Below, in pieces: positions 18,668-28,013 of a DNA stretch of 64,000 nucleotides (positions are counted from its first letter, which is position 1; each line of letters begins with the position of its first letter). Where the stretch lies: contig CAKKNE010000003.1 in the NCBI GenBank assembly GCA_918797485.1, positions 62,001-126,000 on the forward strand, given 5' to 3'. The notes below the pieces were generated by a model. That model did no database searches. It had not been told where the DNA came from and saw only the letters and a list, made by a program, of their open reading frames with translations. A program made the translations under genes and the position numbers. Source of the DNA: Pelagomonas calceolata. Its lineage: Eukaryota > Sar > Pelagophyceae > Pelagomonadales > Pelagomonadaceae.

Positions 18668-21100
18668 TTACATCCGATAAAACGCCGACGCCGAGATAGC
18701 CGTCGCCGTCGACTCGCTCTCGTACGGCAACGCCGGCATATCCTCGGGGACGAGGTAGTTCCGCGGCACGTATCCACAATCGTCGCCGCACGTGGCAAAC
18801 ACCCAGCCCGGTTCTCGCGACATCTCCTCGCGCAGCACGAGGACGCGGTCGCCTTCGCCAAGGCTCATTTCCCCCATTTCGAAGGCGTCGTGGTCCCGCC
18901 GGGCGATCGCGGCGCAGAGCTCGCCCTCCGTTTTGTCGTCGCGCGAGCTCCGCCGCTTCGCCCAGTAGTTCGCGCTTTCCTCGGACGCCAGCGACGCGAG
19001 CGACTCTTCCAGTGAAGGCTGGAGAAACAGGCCCGGCTGCCAACTCAAGAGCGAGTCGGAGGCCATCGATGCCTCGGCCGACCGTCCGCCGGCCGTCGCC
19101 GGCCGCGCGGAGAGTTGCGGCGTCGGCGGGAAACTTTCGGACGACTCCGCGAGAGGCGGCAGCTGCACGGCCACGAGCCCGTCGACGCGGTCCTCGATTG
19201 AAGCGGCAGCATCCTGCGGCACCGTCGGGAGCGGTTCCAGCAATTGAACCTTCGCGCGGCGGCGGCGGCGCCCCGCCGGCGCCGACGCGGGCCGCGCCTT
19301 CTTGCGTCGGCTGCCCGGGCGCGACGGCGGCCGCACGAGGGGTTTCGCCTTTTGTTCAGGCGCGGTCCAGAGCGTCGGCGGCCGCGAGAGGCGCGGCACG
19401 CCCTGCCAGCCGACGTCCATGTCGGGGAAGACCGCCGCGGCGCTCCTCGGCCGCGCCTTGCCGTCGCCGGCGCTCGGCGGCCGCACGAGCGCGCCCTGCG
19501 CCCCGAGCGTGGCCTCCCGCGGCGTGCGGGGCCAGGGCCGCGGCGGGTCGTCGCGCGTCGCGTCGTAGTGCGTGATGCGCCGCTTCGCCGCGCGGCGCCG
19601 CTCCCGTCGTTCTAGGGGCCCGGTGCAGATAGCGGTGGTGGTCGCCTCCTGGTAGCCCTTCAGGCCCGTCCTTACCTTCATATAGATGGCCTTGACGCCA
19701 TGATACACCGCCTTGTGTATGGCCAGCCGTTTCTTGGGCGCGGCCGGGTTCCGCGGCTCGACGAGCGGCGCGCGCCCGAAGGCGAACTCGCGCATCGACG
19801 CCATCTGCACGTTCCCGAACGCGTAGTAGCTCCCGAGGCCCCCGGGCTGCTCCCAGGGCACGTACTGGCGCACGAGCGTAAAGACGGGCGTCGCGAGATC
19901 TTTATGCTTTCGGATGGACGTCGCCTTATAGCATTCGATCTCAAAGAGCGTGATGAAGAGCGTGTTTGACCTAGATAGCTCAAGCAACGGCTCCTGCACC
20001 TTCAGGACTTTGTAGGCCGGCGCGAGGGGCATTTCCCGCACCTTGATCAAATACGCGAGCAACGCGCAGGCCGAACTGTCGTAGCCCGTGGCGCACGTGA
20101 CGAGGACCCGACCGCCCAACTCCAAGGCGTCCTTGATGAAGGCGGCGGCCATGCAGTACTCCTCGTACAAAATGTTTTGACGGGCCTTGGACCCCCCGCT
20201 CACGCGGACGCGGCAATAGACGAACTGCCGCGGGTAGCGGTTCGGTATGTTTTGAGAACAATTCACAATGTGCGTGATGCCCGCCTTGATCAATTCAGCT
20301 TTGTCGCGCGCCGTCCGGTCGCCGGCCCAATACAAGTCCGCGCTCACGATCTTGAGGGGGTTGTCCATCTGGAAGTCGTTGAAGCCCACCAAATGACTGC
20401 AATAGACCAACTCCGACAGGACCATGGCCCCGAGCCCCTTGCGCTTCGCCTTTTTGAGCCGCTTCGCCGCCAACGCCTTGGCCCGCGATCCTAAGCGTGA
20501 TAAAATGACGGCCTCGGCCCCAATACGCACCTCGTCGCGCGACGGCCGCGGGTCGTTGGCCTCGGCCGTGATGCGCCTGCCGAGCTCCTTCAGCTTGAAC
20601 CGCTTCCTGACAATCTTCTTCGAGTCCTCCCGCTTCTTCTCGGACAAGTACTCGGGCACGGTCAACCCTTCGCCCCGCGCGTGCCTCTTTATGAGGTCGA
20701 CCTTTCTTACCGAAGGAGGCCCCGGGCCTTTTATGAGTTTTTGCACGTGGCCCGCGACGCGCAACGTGTTCGCGCGGTCCTGGTTGATCTCCTCGCGCCG
20801 CAACTCCGACACGATCTCCGAGTAATCATCCAACATGCGCCGCGTCTTGTCCTTCGGGTCCCAGGCCGGCAGCTGCGCGCGCACAGGTCTCATTAATCTT
20901 TCCTCGTCCTTCTCGAAGAACTCGGGGATCTCGCCAAGTATAGCGGACTTTATCGCGTCCCGCAACCGCAGTCCCTTGCACGAGCAGCCCGCGGCCTCGA
21001 CCAAGGACTCTATTTGATTTCCCTGTCCAAAGCGCGCCGCCTCGGCCTGCTTGCGCGCGGCCTTCTCCTCGGGCGTCTCGGGGGGCGGCTTTTTGCCCAT
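18668..21100 (-). CDS. Dual-specificity-phosphatase-like pseudoenzyme with C-terminal SH3 domain
   Basis: 810 residues, frame intact. A basic helical N-terminal 230 residues is followed by a DUSP fold (about 250-370): ADLYWAGDRTARDKAELIKAG, ITHIVNCSQNIPN, LYEEYCMAAAFIKDALELGG and the P-loop position VTCATGYDSSACALLAYLIK. Active DUSPs have HCxxGxxRS there; here the cysteine and glycine remain but the histidine is threonine and the catalytic arginine is serine, so catalysis is unlikely. The next 300 residues are basic and disordered. The last 75 are an SH3 domain: DHDAFEMGEMSLGEGDRVLV, GWVFATC, CGYVPRNYLVPED. Probably a phosphoprotein-binding adaptor. Confidence 0.8.
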   Translation of the reverse strand: MGKKPPPETPEEKAARKQAEAARFGQGNQIESLVEAAGCSCKGLRLRDAIKSAILGEIPEFFEKDEERLMRPVRAQLPAWDPKDKTRRMLDDYSEIVSELRREEINQDRANTLRVAGHVQKLIKGPGPPSVRKVDLIKRHARGEGLTVPEYLSEKKREDSKKIVRKRFKLKELGRRITAEANDPRPSRDEVRIGAEAVILSRLGSRAKALAAKRLKKAKRKGLGAMVLSELVYCSHLVGFNDFQMDNPLKIVSADLYWAGDRTARDKAELIKAGITHIVNCSQNIPNRYPRQFVYCRVRVSGGSKARQNILYEEYCMAAAFIKDALELGGRVLVTCATGYDSSACALLAYLIKVREMPLAPAYKVLKVQEPLLELSRSNTLFITLFEIECYKATSIRKHKDLATPVFTLVRQYVPWEQPGGLGSYYAFGNVQMASMREFAFGRAPLVEPRNPAAPKKRLAIHKAVYHGVKAIYMKVRTGLKGYQEATTTAICTGPLERRERRRAAKRRITHYDATRDDPPRPWPRTPREATLGAQGALVRPPSAGDGKARPRSAAAVFPDMDVGWQGVPRLSRPPTLWTAPEQKAKPLVRPPSRPGSRRKKARPASAPAGRRRRRAKVQLLEPLPTVPQDAAASIEDRVDGLVAVQLPPLAESSESFPPTPQLSARPATAGGRSAEASMASDSLLSWQPGLFLQPSLEESLASLASEESANYWAKRRSSRDDKTEGELCAAIARRDHDAFEMGEMSLGEGDRVLVLREEMSREPGWVFATCGDDCGYVPRNYLVPEDMPALPYESESTATAISASAFYRM

Positions 21101-21531
21101 TTGTTAGTGGTTTGGCATTGATGCTGCCCTTTGTCCGGCGCTCTTCTGATCGATGCAGCGCTCGTCGCAGGCGAGCTGGTTCGTTCCGTTTTGCGCGGCG
21201 CTGCCCCTTCTTGTGCCGCTAATGCCGCTATGCTCTCTTGCTGCACACACAGCGCTGCTCTCCCTCCTCGACGCCCGATGCTACGGAGGCGTGTCTGACC
21301 CGTCTGGCGGCCCGCTTTAGAGATGCTAGGGCTTGCGGAGCATTGCTTTTTCATGCGAGACGGGTTTTCACGCCGCAGCAAATCTAGATTGCTTTAGCTC
21401 TTGCGATTTAGCGTCGGGGGCGGTTTCTCCTGAGTTATTATTAAGTCTTGAAGCCACAGCAAAACGATCAAGCGCGCGACGTTTTTGAGCTCTCGAGCGG
21501 AGAGCCTCTCCGAGACTTTTTTCATTTCATC
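21101..21531. other. Intergenic, upstream of divergent pseudophosphatase and cupin genes
   Basis: The cupin frame is open back to a TTG at 21448, with no ATG before 21532. No recurring motif copy is seen. Confidence 0.5.
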
Positions 21532-22602
21532 ATGGCCGAGCTCGCGCGCTGGTGTCGTGCGCAAAGCCTCTCAGAGACTATGACCAACGCTGTCATCAAA
21601 GCTTTCGTTGATTTGGACTCGCTTCGGTCGTGCGCGAACGACCCCGGCATGGTCGACGACGGACTCATGCGCGCCGGGTCCGAGCTGGAGGCCTACTGCG
21701 AGACGCTCGCCGCGACCGCACGCGTGGAGACGGTGTGCCCCCCGAGTGAAGGATGGACCTTCGGGCCGCGCGGACGATCGATGGCGGGCGACGCGGACCG
21801 CCGCTATTATTTGATCGCTGGCTGGGCGGGCGGGCTCACGCCGACGCACTGCGACTTCGGAACGCAAGCCGTCGTCTATCACCACGTCGCGGGCCAGAAC
21901 CGCGTGTTGGGCGTCCCGCGGCCGGTCGCGAACTGCCTCCACGCGGCGCGCGAAGCCCTCGCCGCCGAATCATTTGGCGACGCCGCCGACGCGCGTCTAT
22001 TACAATTCGAGGCCGACGCTTTGTTAGGTTGTTTGAACCGCGGTTTGTTGCAGTATGACGAATTTGGGCCGGGAGATACGATGCTGATCCTGCCGAGGGG
22101 TGGTCATGCTGTGTTAACGGGGCGGCCGCACAAGGTCGTGCTCGCGGGCGAGTGGCATTTAACACCAGATGGTGTGCGAGCCGCCGCCGTGCCCGCGTCG
22201 CTCACGTCGCCGCGGCCCTTCGCCGAAGAAGAGGCCGCGCCGATGCCGCCCGCCGCCAACAAGAAGAGACCCGAATCGAGCGCATCGCCTATATCGGCGC
22301 CGCCCGCGACTACTGAGCTCAAGGCCTCTACTACGCGCGCGCGCGCCGCGACGACGCCGTTTCACCTACCTATCGGCGGCCCCACGACCCCCGCAGCGCC
22401 GGCCGCCGGTCGGCGTCGACGAACGCGCCCGGTGCCCGGCTCGCTTCCACCGACCACGCCCCTGCCCCCCGCCCGCCCGAGGCCAACGACCGCTGCCGAA
22501 GACGGCGACGAACCTCCACGCCAAAAGAAGCCCTGCTTTGGACCGTCGGAGACGCTCGAGGCCGTCGAGTCGCGGTTCTTGAGTGCGACGCTACCCCAGT
22601 AG
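21532..22602 (+). CDS. Cupin / JmjC-like protein
   Basis: 356 residues from the ATG at 21532. The middle (residues about 95-215) looks like a double-stranded beta-helix: YYLIAGWAGGLTPTHCDFGT supplies the HxD metal pair, followed by AVVYHHVAGQNRVLGVPRP, and FGPGDTMLILPRGGHAVLTG supplies the distal histidine. This order matches JmjC/cupin_8 oxygenases, which use iron and 2-oxoglutarate. The fit is partial and no co-substrate arginine or lysine can be assigned by eye. The C-terminal 130 residues are low-complexity, Pro/Arg/Ala-rich. It ends 14 bp from the stop of the convergent glycosyltransferase gene. Confidence 0.55.
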   Translation: MAELARWCRAQSLSETMTNAVIKAFVDLDSLRSCANDPGMVDDGLMRAGSELEAYCETLAATARVETVCPPSEGWTFGPRGRSMAGDADRRYYLIAGWAGGLTPTHCDFGTQAVVYHHVAGQNRVLGVPRPVANCLHAAREALAAESFGDAADARLLQFEADALLGCLNRGLLQYDEFGPGDTMLILPRGGHAVLTGRPHKVVLAGEWHLTPDGVRAAAVPASLTSPRPFAEEEAAPMPPAANKKRPESSASPISAPPATTELKASTTRARAATTPFHLPIGGPTTPAAPAAGRRRRTRPVPGSLPPTTPLPPARPRPTTAAEDGDEPPRQKKPCFGPSETLEAVESRFLSATLPQ

Positions 22603-22616
22603 AAACACAACTAAAT

Positions 22617-25332
22617 TTAGTCCACGAACCCATCACTGTCCGCGCGCCCCGACGCCACGGGCATGGCGTGGCTCTTGACGGGCTCGCCGCCCTTGAAGTC
22701 TCCCGTGCCCCAGATGTTCGACGGGAGCGCGTCCTTCTGCGGCACGCGCATATCCAACTGGCCCGCGTTCTCGGCGATGCCCTGGCTGTCGACGCAGCGC
22801 ACGTTTAGTAAACCGCGCTGGCCCCAGTCGGCGACCATACAATCAATAGGCGCGTGGGCGCACCCTTCCGTCTCGATCAGGTGCTGGAGCTTGCGGGCGC
22901 CCTCTCGACTCACAGCGTAGGCTAACAAACACCACGTGCGGAAGCCCTCCGTCGTGGCGACGCGGACCTTTGATGGATTAAGCTTCTTCGGCGGCTGCGG
23001 CCAGTGGTCGGGGTAGACGTAGAGGTAGCACACATCAAAATCCGGGCCCCGGCAGACCTGATCCACGGCCTCCCGGAACGCGTCCGGCCCGTTGGGCAGG
23101 ACCGCGTCGTCCTCGAGGACGACGAAGAAGGGCTTCGGGCAGTGCGCGAACCGGCGCCACAGCTGCGCGTGGGAGCACAGGCAGGCCACCTGGCCCACCG
23201 TCGCCTGCCAGACGTCCGTCGCGAGGCGCACGCCGAGGTCCTTCAGCGCGCGACTCAGCGCGTGGGCGTCCTTCCCTTCCACGGCCTTGTGCCGCTTGAT
23301 CTCGGGGCACGACGCCACGAGGCGCTCGTAGCTCTCGACCCGCCGCGGCGCGCTGCCCAGGACGATGGCGTGGCAGCTGTCGACGGGCACCGGCAGTTCG
23401 ATATCTCCCGTCAGGTCCATCTTGGAGATAGCTCTTTCAAAGCCTTGCGCCCACCTCCTCGCCGAGAAGAGCGGCGCGTCGACCCGCCCCCGCCGCAGCG
23501 CGACGCTCAGCCGCCGGCGCTCGTCGCCGTCGCGCGCGAGGCGCAACACGTTCGCCGCGAAGGCGCCGTCCCAGTCGTCGGCGACGAGGCCGCGCGCGCC
23601 CTCGTGCCGCGCCGCCGCGAGCGTGACCGAGGCGCCGACGCGCGACGCCTGCGTGCGTTGACATGTTTGCTCGATGGCGTCGACGATACTCAAAAAGGAC
23701 GCCGCATCACACCCAGCGCGGCTCGGCGTCGCACAGCGCCGTGCACAGCGGCACGCCGGCCCAGGCGTAGTCCGCCGCGAGCGTGTGGCTGTTGTAGGCG
23801 CGCGTGTCCAGGGCGAGGTCCGCGTGGCGCAGCCGCTCGAGGTGCGCCGGCCGGTCCTCGCGCCCCGCGAACACCAACCGGTCCCGGGCCTCCTCCTCGC
23901 CACCCGGCAAAGTTTTCGCGGCCCGTGCGAGCGCCCGCGTCCGCAGCGAATTACCAGAATCGCTCCCGGGCGCGTACAACCAAAGCTGCGTGTCGACCGC
24001 GGGAGCGCCGTGCGCGAGCTCCTTGACAATACGCACCCAGGCGTCGAAGCTTGTACAATCAACCTTGTGGGGCCGGTTCATGCACGCTAGCACGACGGCG
24101 TCGTCGCGCAGGCCGTGGTCCTTGCGGGACGTGGGCTCGCGGCTCTCCTTGTAGTTCAGCTCGTGGCGCTTGTAGGCCTCGGCGTCGCCGACCTGGTACG
24201 TGTGCGGCACGAGCACCGCCCGGTGCTCGTCGGGCGCCCAGCCCGCCGCCGCCCGCAGCCGCGCCGGCGCAACCACCGCATCCGCCAGCGCGTAGTCGTA
24301 GATGCCCGTGCCTCCCATGGGCGCCGGCGTCCCGAGCCCGCCCACGACCTGGATGCGGGCGGGTCTCCTTGCAATAATCTCGACGACGTCGCTCGACCCG
24401 GCGTGGCCGCACATATCCACGAGCACGTCCACGTTCAAATCCCGGATCGCGTTCGCGATTTCCTCGGTCGTCGCCGTTTCGCCGTCGACGACGACGTCGC
24501 AGCCCTTCTCGACGCGCCTCCTCTCGGGTGAGCCGTCGTCGGCGCAGAGCGTCACCAAGACAATATTCCGAAACTCGGTCTCGTCGAGGGCGCACAGCGC
24601 GGACGGTAGTAATTGAGATAAGGGGTGCGCTCCGGTGGCGTCGGGCGTCAGGAAGGCCACCGACGGCTTGTCGGGAGCTTCATTTTCCCGGCGCCGACCG
24701 CCCGCGCGGCGCGGCGCTCGTTTGTCCGACGACGTCGTTTTCGCGGCCGCGATCGCCTCCTCGAGGTTCAACCGGCCGCGCCGCGCGCAGCCCTCGCCGG
24801 ACACACCCAAACTCAGCGCCGAGAAGGGCGGCACCGCGCCCGCCTCGACGAGCTCCGCGGCGTCCTTCGTATCCTTAGCATCGCCGTCGTCTTCCTCGAG
24901 GCCGCGCCACGTCGACCGCCGCGCGCGCAGCGCGAGGGCTCTCCGTCTATCCGTCGCGCCGCCCCGCGCCATGGCCTGGCGGCAGGCGTCGTACACGGCC
25001 TCCCAGTCCTCGGCGTCCGCCGCTAATGCGCCAGCGTCGCACGGCCCAGCGTCCTCGTTTTTTCGTCGCGCGCTTCAAACAAATGCGCGAAGCCGCGGCG
25101 CAGTTCCGGCGGCAGGTCGGCTCTTCTAGCATCTCTTGCTCTCAATTCCAGGAGCAGCGCTTCGGCCGTCGAGCTGCTTGGCGTCGACCAATGCGGCGGC
25201 GCGGGCGACGCCGGCGGCGAGGCTTTCCTCGCCCCCGCTTTTTCGCAGCACCAGCTTTCTGTCATGATGATGCCGCGGGCTCGCCCACGCCTCCGTGCAC
25301 GCGAGCGACAGGATGATTGCTGCTGCTCTCAT
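22617..25332 (-). CDS. O-GlcNAc-transferase (GT41) domain fused to GT25-type glycosyltransferase
   Basis: Starts with a signal peptide (RAAAIILSLACTEAWA). Two frame changes lie between 25180 and 25020, so the N-terminal 100 residues are uncertain. Then comes the OGT/SPINDLY C-terminal domain: VAFLTPDATGAHPLSQLLPS, VLVDMCGHAGSSDVVEIIAR, RPARIQVVGGLGTPAPMGG, then DLALDTRAYNSHTLAADYAW and GVPLCTAL. After an introner it closes with ASRVGASVTLAA and APLFSARRWAQGFERAI. Without a stop the same exon runs into a GT25 domain: CHAIVLGSAPRRVESYERL, LCSHAQLWRRF, FFVVLEDDAVLPNG and YAVSREGARKLQHL. GT25 members add galactose or glucose to collagen-like or surface glycans. A secretory leader with a GT41 domain is unusual. 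Confidence 0.78.
23649..23712 (-). mobile_element. Introner-type intron in the GT41-GT25 gene
   Basis: 64 bp; in the gene direction GTGTGATGCGG to ACGCAG with one core GACGCCATCGAGC. Phase 0, joining AEPRW to ASRVGAS, both conserved OGT positions. Confidence 0.82.
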
Positions 25333-25835
25333 TTTGCAGTGCTGTGCTTTTTGCGCTCTGCCGGCGCGAAGCGATGCAAAATCGTTCTGTTCTGAAGGAT
25401 TTGGGTTGTTGGCAGTCCGTATCGAAGCGCACGCGTAATTCTAACGTGAGCAAGGACCACAATCACTCATGCTCTTGGTCCAATGCCAAGAGATAATGCC
25501 AAGCATTTAACCTCGCCATGCTGTCTCTAACATTCCGATCAAAAACAGGCCTGAATTTGCACCGCTGAGCGCTTTCCAGCCACGCTGAAAACCCGTAGGC
25601 TCTCGATTTTTTGAGGTCGTCTGCGTCTCCGCGCATAAATTTACCACCAGGGGCAGCTACGCTGCATTTAAATAGCTCGTGCCGCACACAAAGGCTGCTG
25701 CTCCGCTGCATCGCTTCGCACGCCTCCTCCACTGATTAGCATCGCTTCGCACTGCAGAAGCGGAGCAAAGGGCTACTGGCGCGCCTCCTCCACGTCTTAT
25801 TAGCGCTCTGCGCGATCGCCACCGCCGAACGAAAC
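25333..25835. other. Intergenic, upstream of divergent GT41-GT25 and HAD genes
   Basis: AT-richer than the genes. The stretch CATCGCTTCGCAC is repeated around 25710 and 25741. No gene, RNA or copy of the recurring motif is seen. Confidence 0.5.
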
Positions 25836-26537
25836 ATGGGCCTCTTCCAGTCGAAGCCAAAAGCTGCATGCCTGCTCGACATCGACGGGACGCTGGCCCT
25901 CACGGACCCGCTCTACGTCAAGGCCTTTCAAGATTTGATGGCCGCCGAAGGCGTCAGTGGAGTCGACGAGGCCTGGTTCGCGGAGCACGTGGCGGGCAAG
26001 GTCGATTCCGTGGTGTTCAAGAACGTGCTGCCCGGCGCGGTGGACGACGGCCGCGCGAACGCGGCCTCCAAGGAGAAGGACCGGCTCTTCTGCGCGCGCG
26101 TCGCCAGCGACGGCTGCGACATCGTCCCCGGGCTATCGTCCTTTTTCACCACGTGCCGCGCCGAGAATATCCCATGCTGCGCGGTGTCGAACGCGCAGCG
26201 CGGCGGCTGCGAGGCTGTATTAAAGCACGTCAAGGCGCACTGCCCCGACGCGTCTTCAGCAATACGCGACCTAGTCGTCGGCGCCGAGTGCGCGCGGGCG
26301 AAGCCGCATCCCGACCCCTATATCGAGGGGGCATCAAGGGTGGGCCTGCCGCCATCGCGCTGTATCGTTTTTGAAGATTCGCGCACGGGCATCAAGGCGG
26401 GCGTCGCCGCGGGCTGCGTCGTCGTGGGCCTCACGACGTCGATGACCGCGAGCGCGATGCGCGAGGCGGGCTGCGCCGCGACGGTGCGCGACTGGTCCGA
26501 GGTGACGGCGGAGTTCCTCCAGGGGCTCCTGGCCTAA
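25836..26537 (+). CDS. HAD-superfamily phosphatase (beta-phosphoglucomutase-like)
   Basis: 233 residues, intact. All HAD motifs are visible: LLDIDGTLALTD (nucleophile Asp and acid/base Asp), CCAVSNAQ (motif II), AKPHPDPY (motif III lysine) and CIVFEDSRTGIKAG (motif IV acidic pair). The helical cap between motifs I and II fits the class of sugar-phosphate phosphatases and phosphoglucomutases. The start MGLFQSKP has glycine 2 and serine 6, compatible with myristoylation. The substrate cannot be read from sequence. Confidence 0.85.
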   Translation: MGLFQSKPKAACLLDIDGTLALTDPLYVKAFQDLMAAEGVSGVDEAWFAEHVAGKVDSVVFKNVLPGAVDDGRANAASKEKDRLFCARVASDGCDIVPGLSSFFTTCRAENIPCCAVSNAQRGGCEAVLKHVKAHCPDASSAIRDLVVGAECARAKPHPDPYIEGASRVGLPPSRCIVFEDSRTGIKAGVAAGCVVVGLTTSMTASAMREAGCAATVRDWSEVTAEFLQGLLA

Positions 26538-27200
26538 TTCTTGTGTAAGGAAGTCGTCTTTGATACTACATTCCATGTGAGAGGGCGAGGTACCGCTCTG
26601 CGCGGGGTCGTGAGGGGTCTAGGAGACGTCGCATTCGTGCCAAGCGCTGGAATGCGGCGTGTCTGCGTGCGCGGCGGGCGGCGCGCCTCTCGGCTCGCTG
26701 GGCTCACGCGAGCACACACGGGCTATCTTGCTCAAGGTGACGATAAAAGGAGTCTATTCGCGGCGTCTATCGAACTTGAGGCTGCATCGAGCAGCGTGGT
26801 GGTCCACGGCGAGCTCCGGTGCCGCGCCGGCGCGCCTGGCGCCGGGCAGCGCGGGCAGCTGCAAAATTCGGCCTGGGGCAGAGGCGGGCTGCACTGGCGC
26901 GCGCGGCCCGCGGGGCAGCCGCAGCATGCAGCCCTGGTTCCGACCGGAGGCCGAGGCCGGCCGCGCGCACGCGGGAGCTGCCGCCCGGCGCGCTGCATAC
27001 AAGCTCAGTACGCCGCCGGCCGCGGCGGCCGCGCCCCGTCCGGGGCCCGGCCAGGCGAGCCCAGGCTAAGTCGCGACGCGCACCATCGCATGGGCGCACG
27101 CCGAGACGCGCACCATCGCACGTCCGCACGTTGAGAAGCTCACCATCGCATCGCGCGCCGCCGAGACGCTCACCATATCGCATTCGCGCAGGTCGCAACC
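26538..27200. other. Gene-poor, very GC-rich stretch with degenerate short repeats
   Basis: Overlapping frames on both strands show only Ala/Arg/Gly-rich composition, typical of GC-rich noncoding DNA. The last 130 bp hold the CACCATCGCA repeat set described separately. It is probably the promoter and leader region of the strongly codon-biased gene at 27201. Confidence 0.5.
27070..27185 (+). repeat. Degenerate ~30-bp tandem repeats around CACCATCGCA
   Basis: CACCATCGCA or a close variant recurs at about 27080, 27110, 27142 and 27172, each preceded by a GACGCG/GACGCT/AAGCT-like stretch. The spacing is close to 30 bp. It ends 15 bp before the start codon at 27201. Confidence 0.65.
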
Positions 27201-27647
27201 ATGGTGAAGGTCGTCGTCTTCCTCGCGGCCGCCGCCGGCGCGCTGAACTTCGGCTCCAAGCCGACGACGGCCGGCACGACGCCCGCGGCCTTCAAGCCGG
27301 CGTTCGGCAACCCCGCCCAGATCGCGCAGCGCGCCGCCGCGCGCCTCGCGAAGCAGGAGGAGTGCAAGAAGGACCTCATCCCCACGCCGGGCCGCTTCCT
27401 CTTCGCCTTCGGCCGGCCCGACGTCCTCGCGGCGCGCCAGGCCGAGCGCTGCGCCAAGTGGGAGTGGAGCTCCGAGTTCCTCGCCAAGGCGCGGCCCGAC
27501 AAGGCCGGCGTCGGCAACTACGGCGCGGGCGACTACTTCGACGACGGCCTCACGGTCCTCGAGCGCAACCAGATCGCCTCCGGCAAGGAGTCCTTCCTCA
27601 CGGGCGGCGCCAAGGCGGCCTACCGCGCGCGGACGGGCCAGTTCTAG
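27201..27647 (+). CDS. Unrecognised 148-residue protein with extreme GC3 bias
   Basis: Intact frame in which nearly every codon ends in C or G (AAG, CTC, GGC, TTC), more so than its neighbours; this usually marks a highly expressed gene. The start, VKVVVFLAAAAGALNFGSKP, looks like a short secretory or plastid-type leader with a cut before LNFG. The rest has no domain I recognise: LIPTPGRFLFAFGRPDVLAA, CAKWEWSSEFLAKARPDK, VGNYGAGDYFDDGLTVLERN. A plastid or photosystem accessory role is a guess from the leader and codon use only. Confidence 0.6.
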   Translation: MVKVVVFLAAAAGALNFGSKPTTAGTTPAAFKPAFGNPAQIAQRAAARLAKQEECKKDLIPTPGRFLFAFGRPDVLAARQAERCAKWEWSSEFLAKARPDKAGVGNYGAGDYFDDGLTVLERNQIASGKESFLTGGAKAAYRARTGQF

Positions 27648-28013
27648 GCGTCTTCCACACCCCGCGCGGGTGCGTTAGTTTGTCCCTCTGAATGGCGTTG
27701 TGTTGCGGTGCTAGGGCTAGTGGCCCGGAGGCGGGCGCCGCGCGTCGCCGTCGTTGGCTTCGCGTCGTCCGCGCGGCGACGGCGCTTTTCGAGGCGTTCC
27801 CGGCGACCTCTTGGATCGTTGGCGGTCGAATCCGAGATCGATGCACGGTTACGCTAGCGTACATACATACTAGGGACAATGCGACCGCGTCGCGCCCAAA
27901 CTCCGCTCTCCGGGGGGCCTGACCCGCTATGGAGTTCAATGGCGCTGCTCCACCGGCTTATACTGATGCCGCACCGATAAGTACGATCGGGCACGCCTTA
28001 CAGAACGCGAGCA
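27648..28013. other. Intergenic before the PHD-finger gene
   Basis: Holds a degenerate copy of the recurring motif at 27853-27874 and short open frames without visible domains. Confidence 0.45.
27853..27874 (+). repeat. GCTAG...CTAGC motif, divergent copy
   Basis: Reads GCTAGCGTACATACA then TACTAGG. The ends match the copies at 51605 and 53407, but the TAAGA core is lost. It lies 140 bp before the PHD gene ATG. Weak evidence on its own. Confidence 0.45.
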
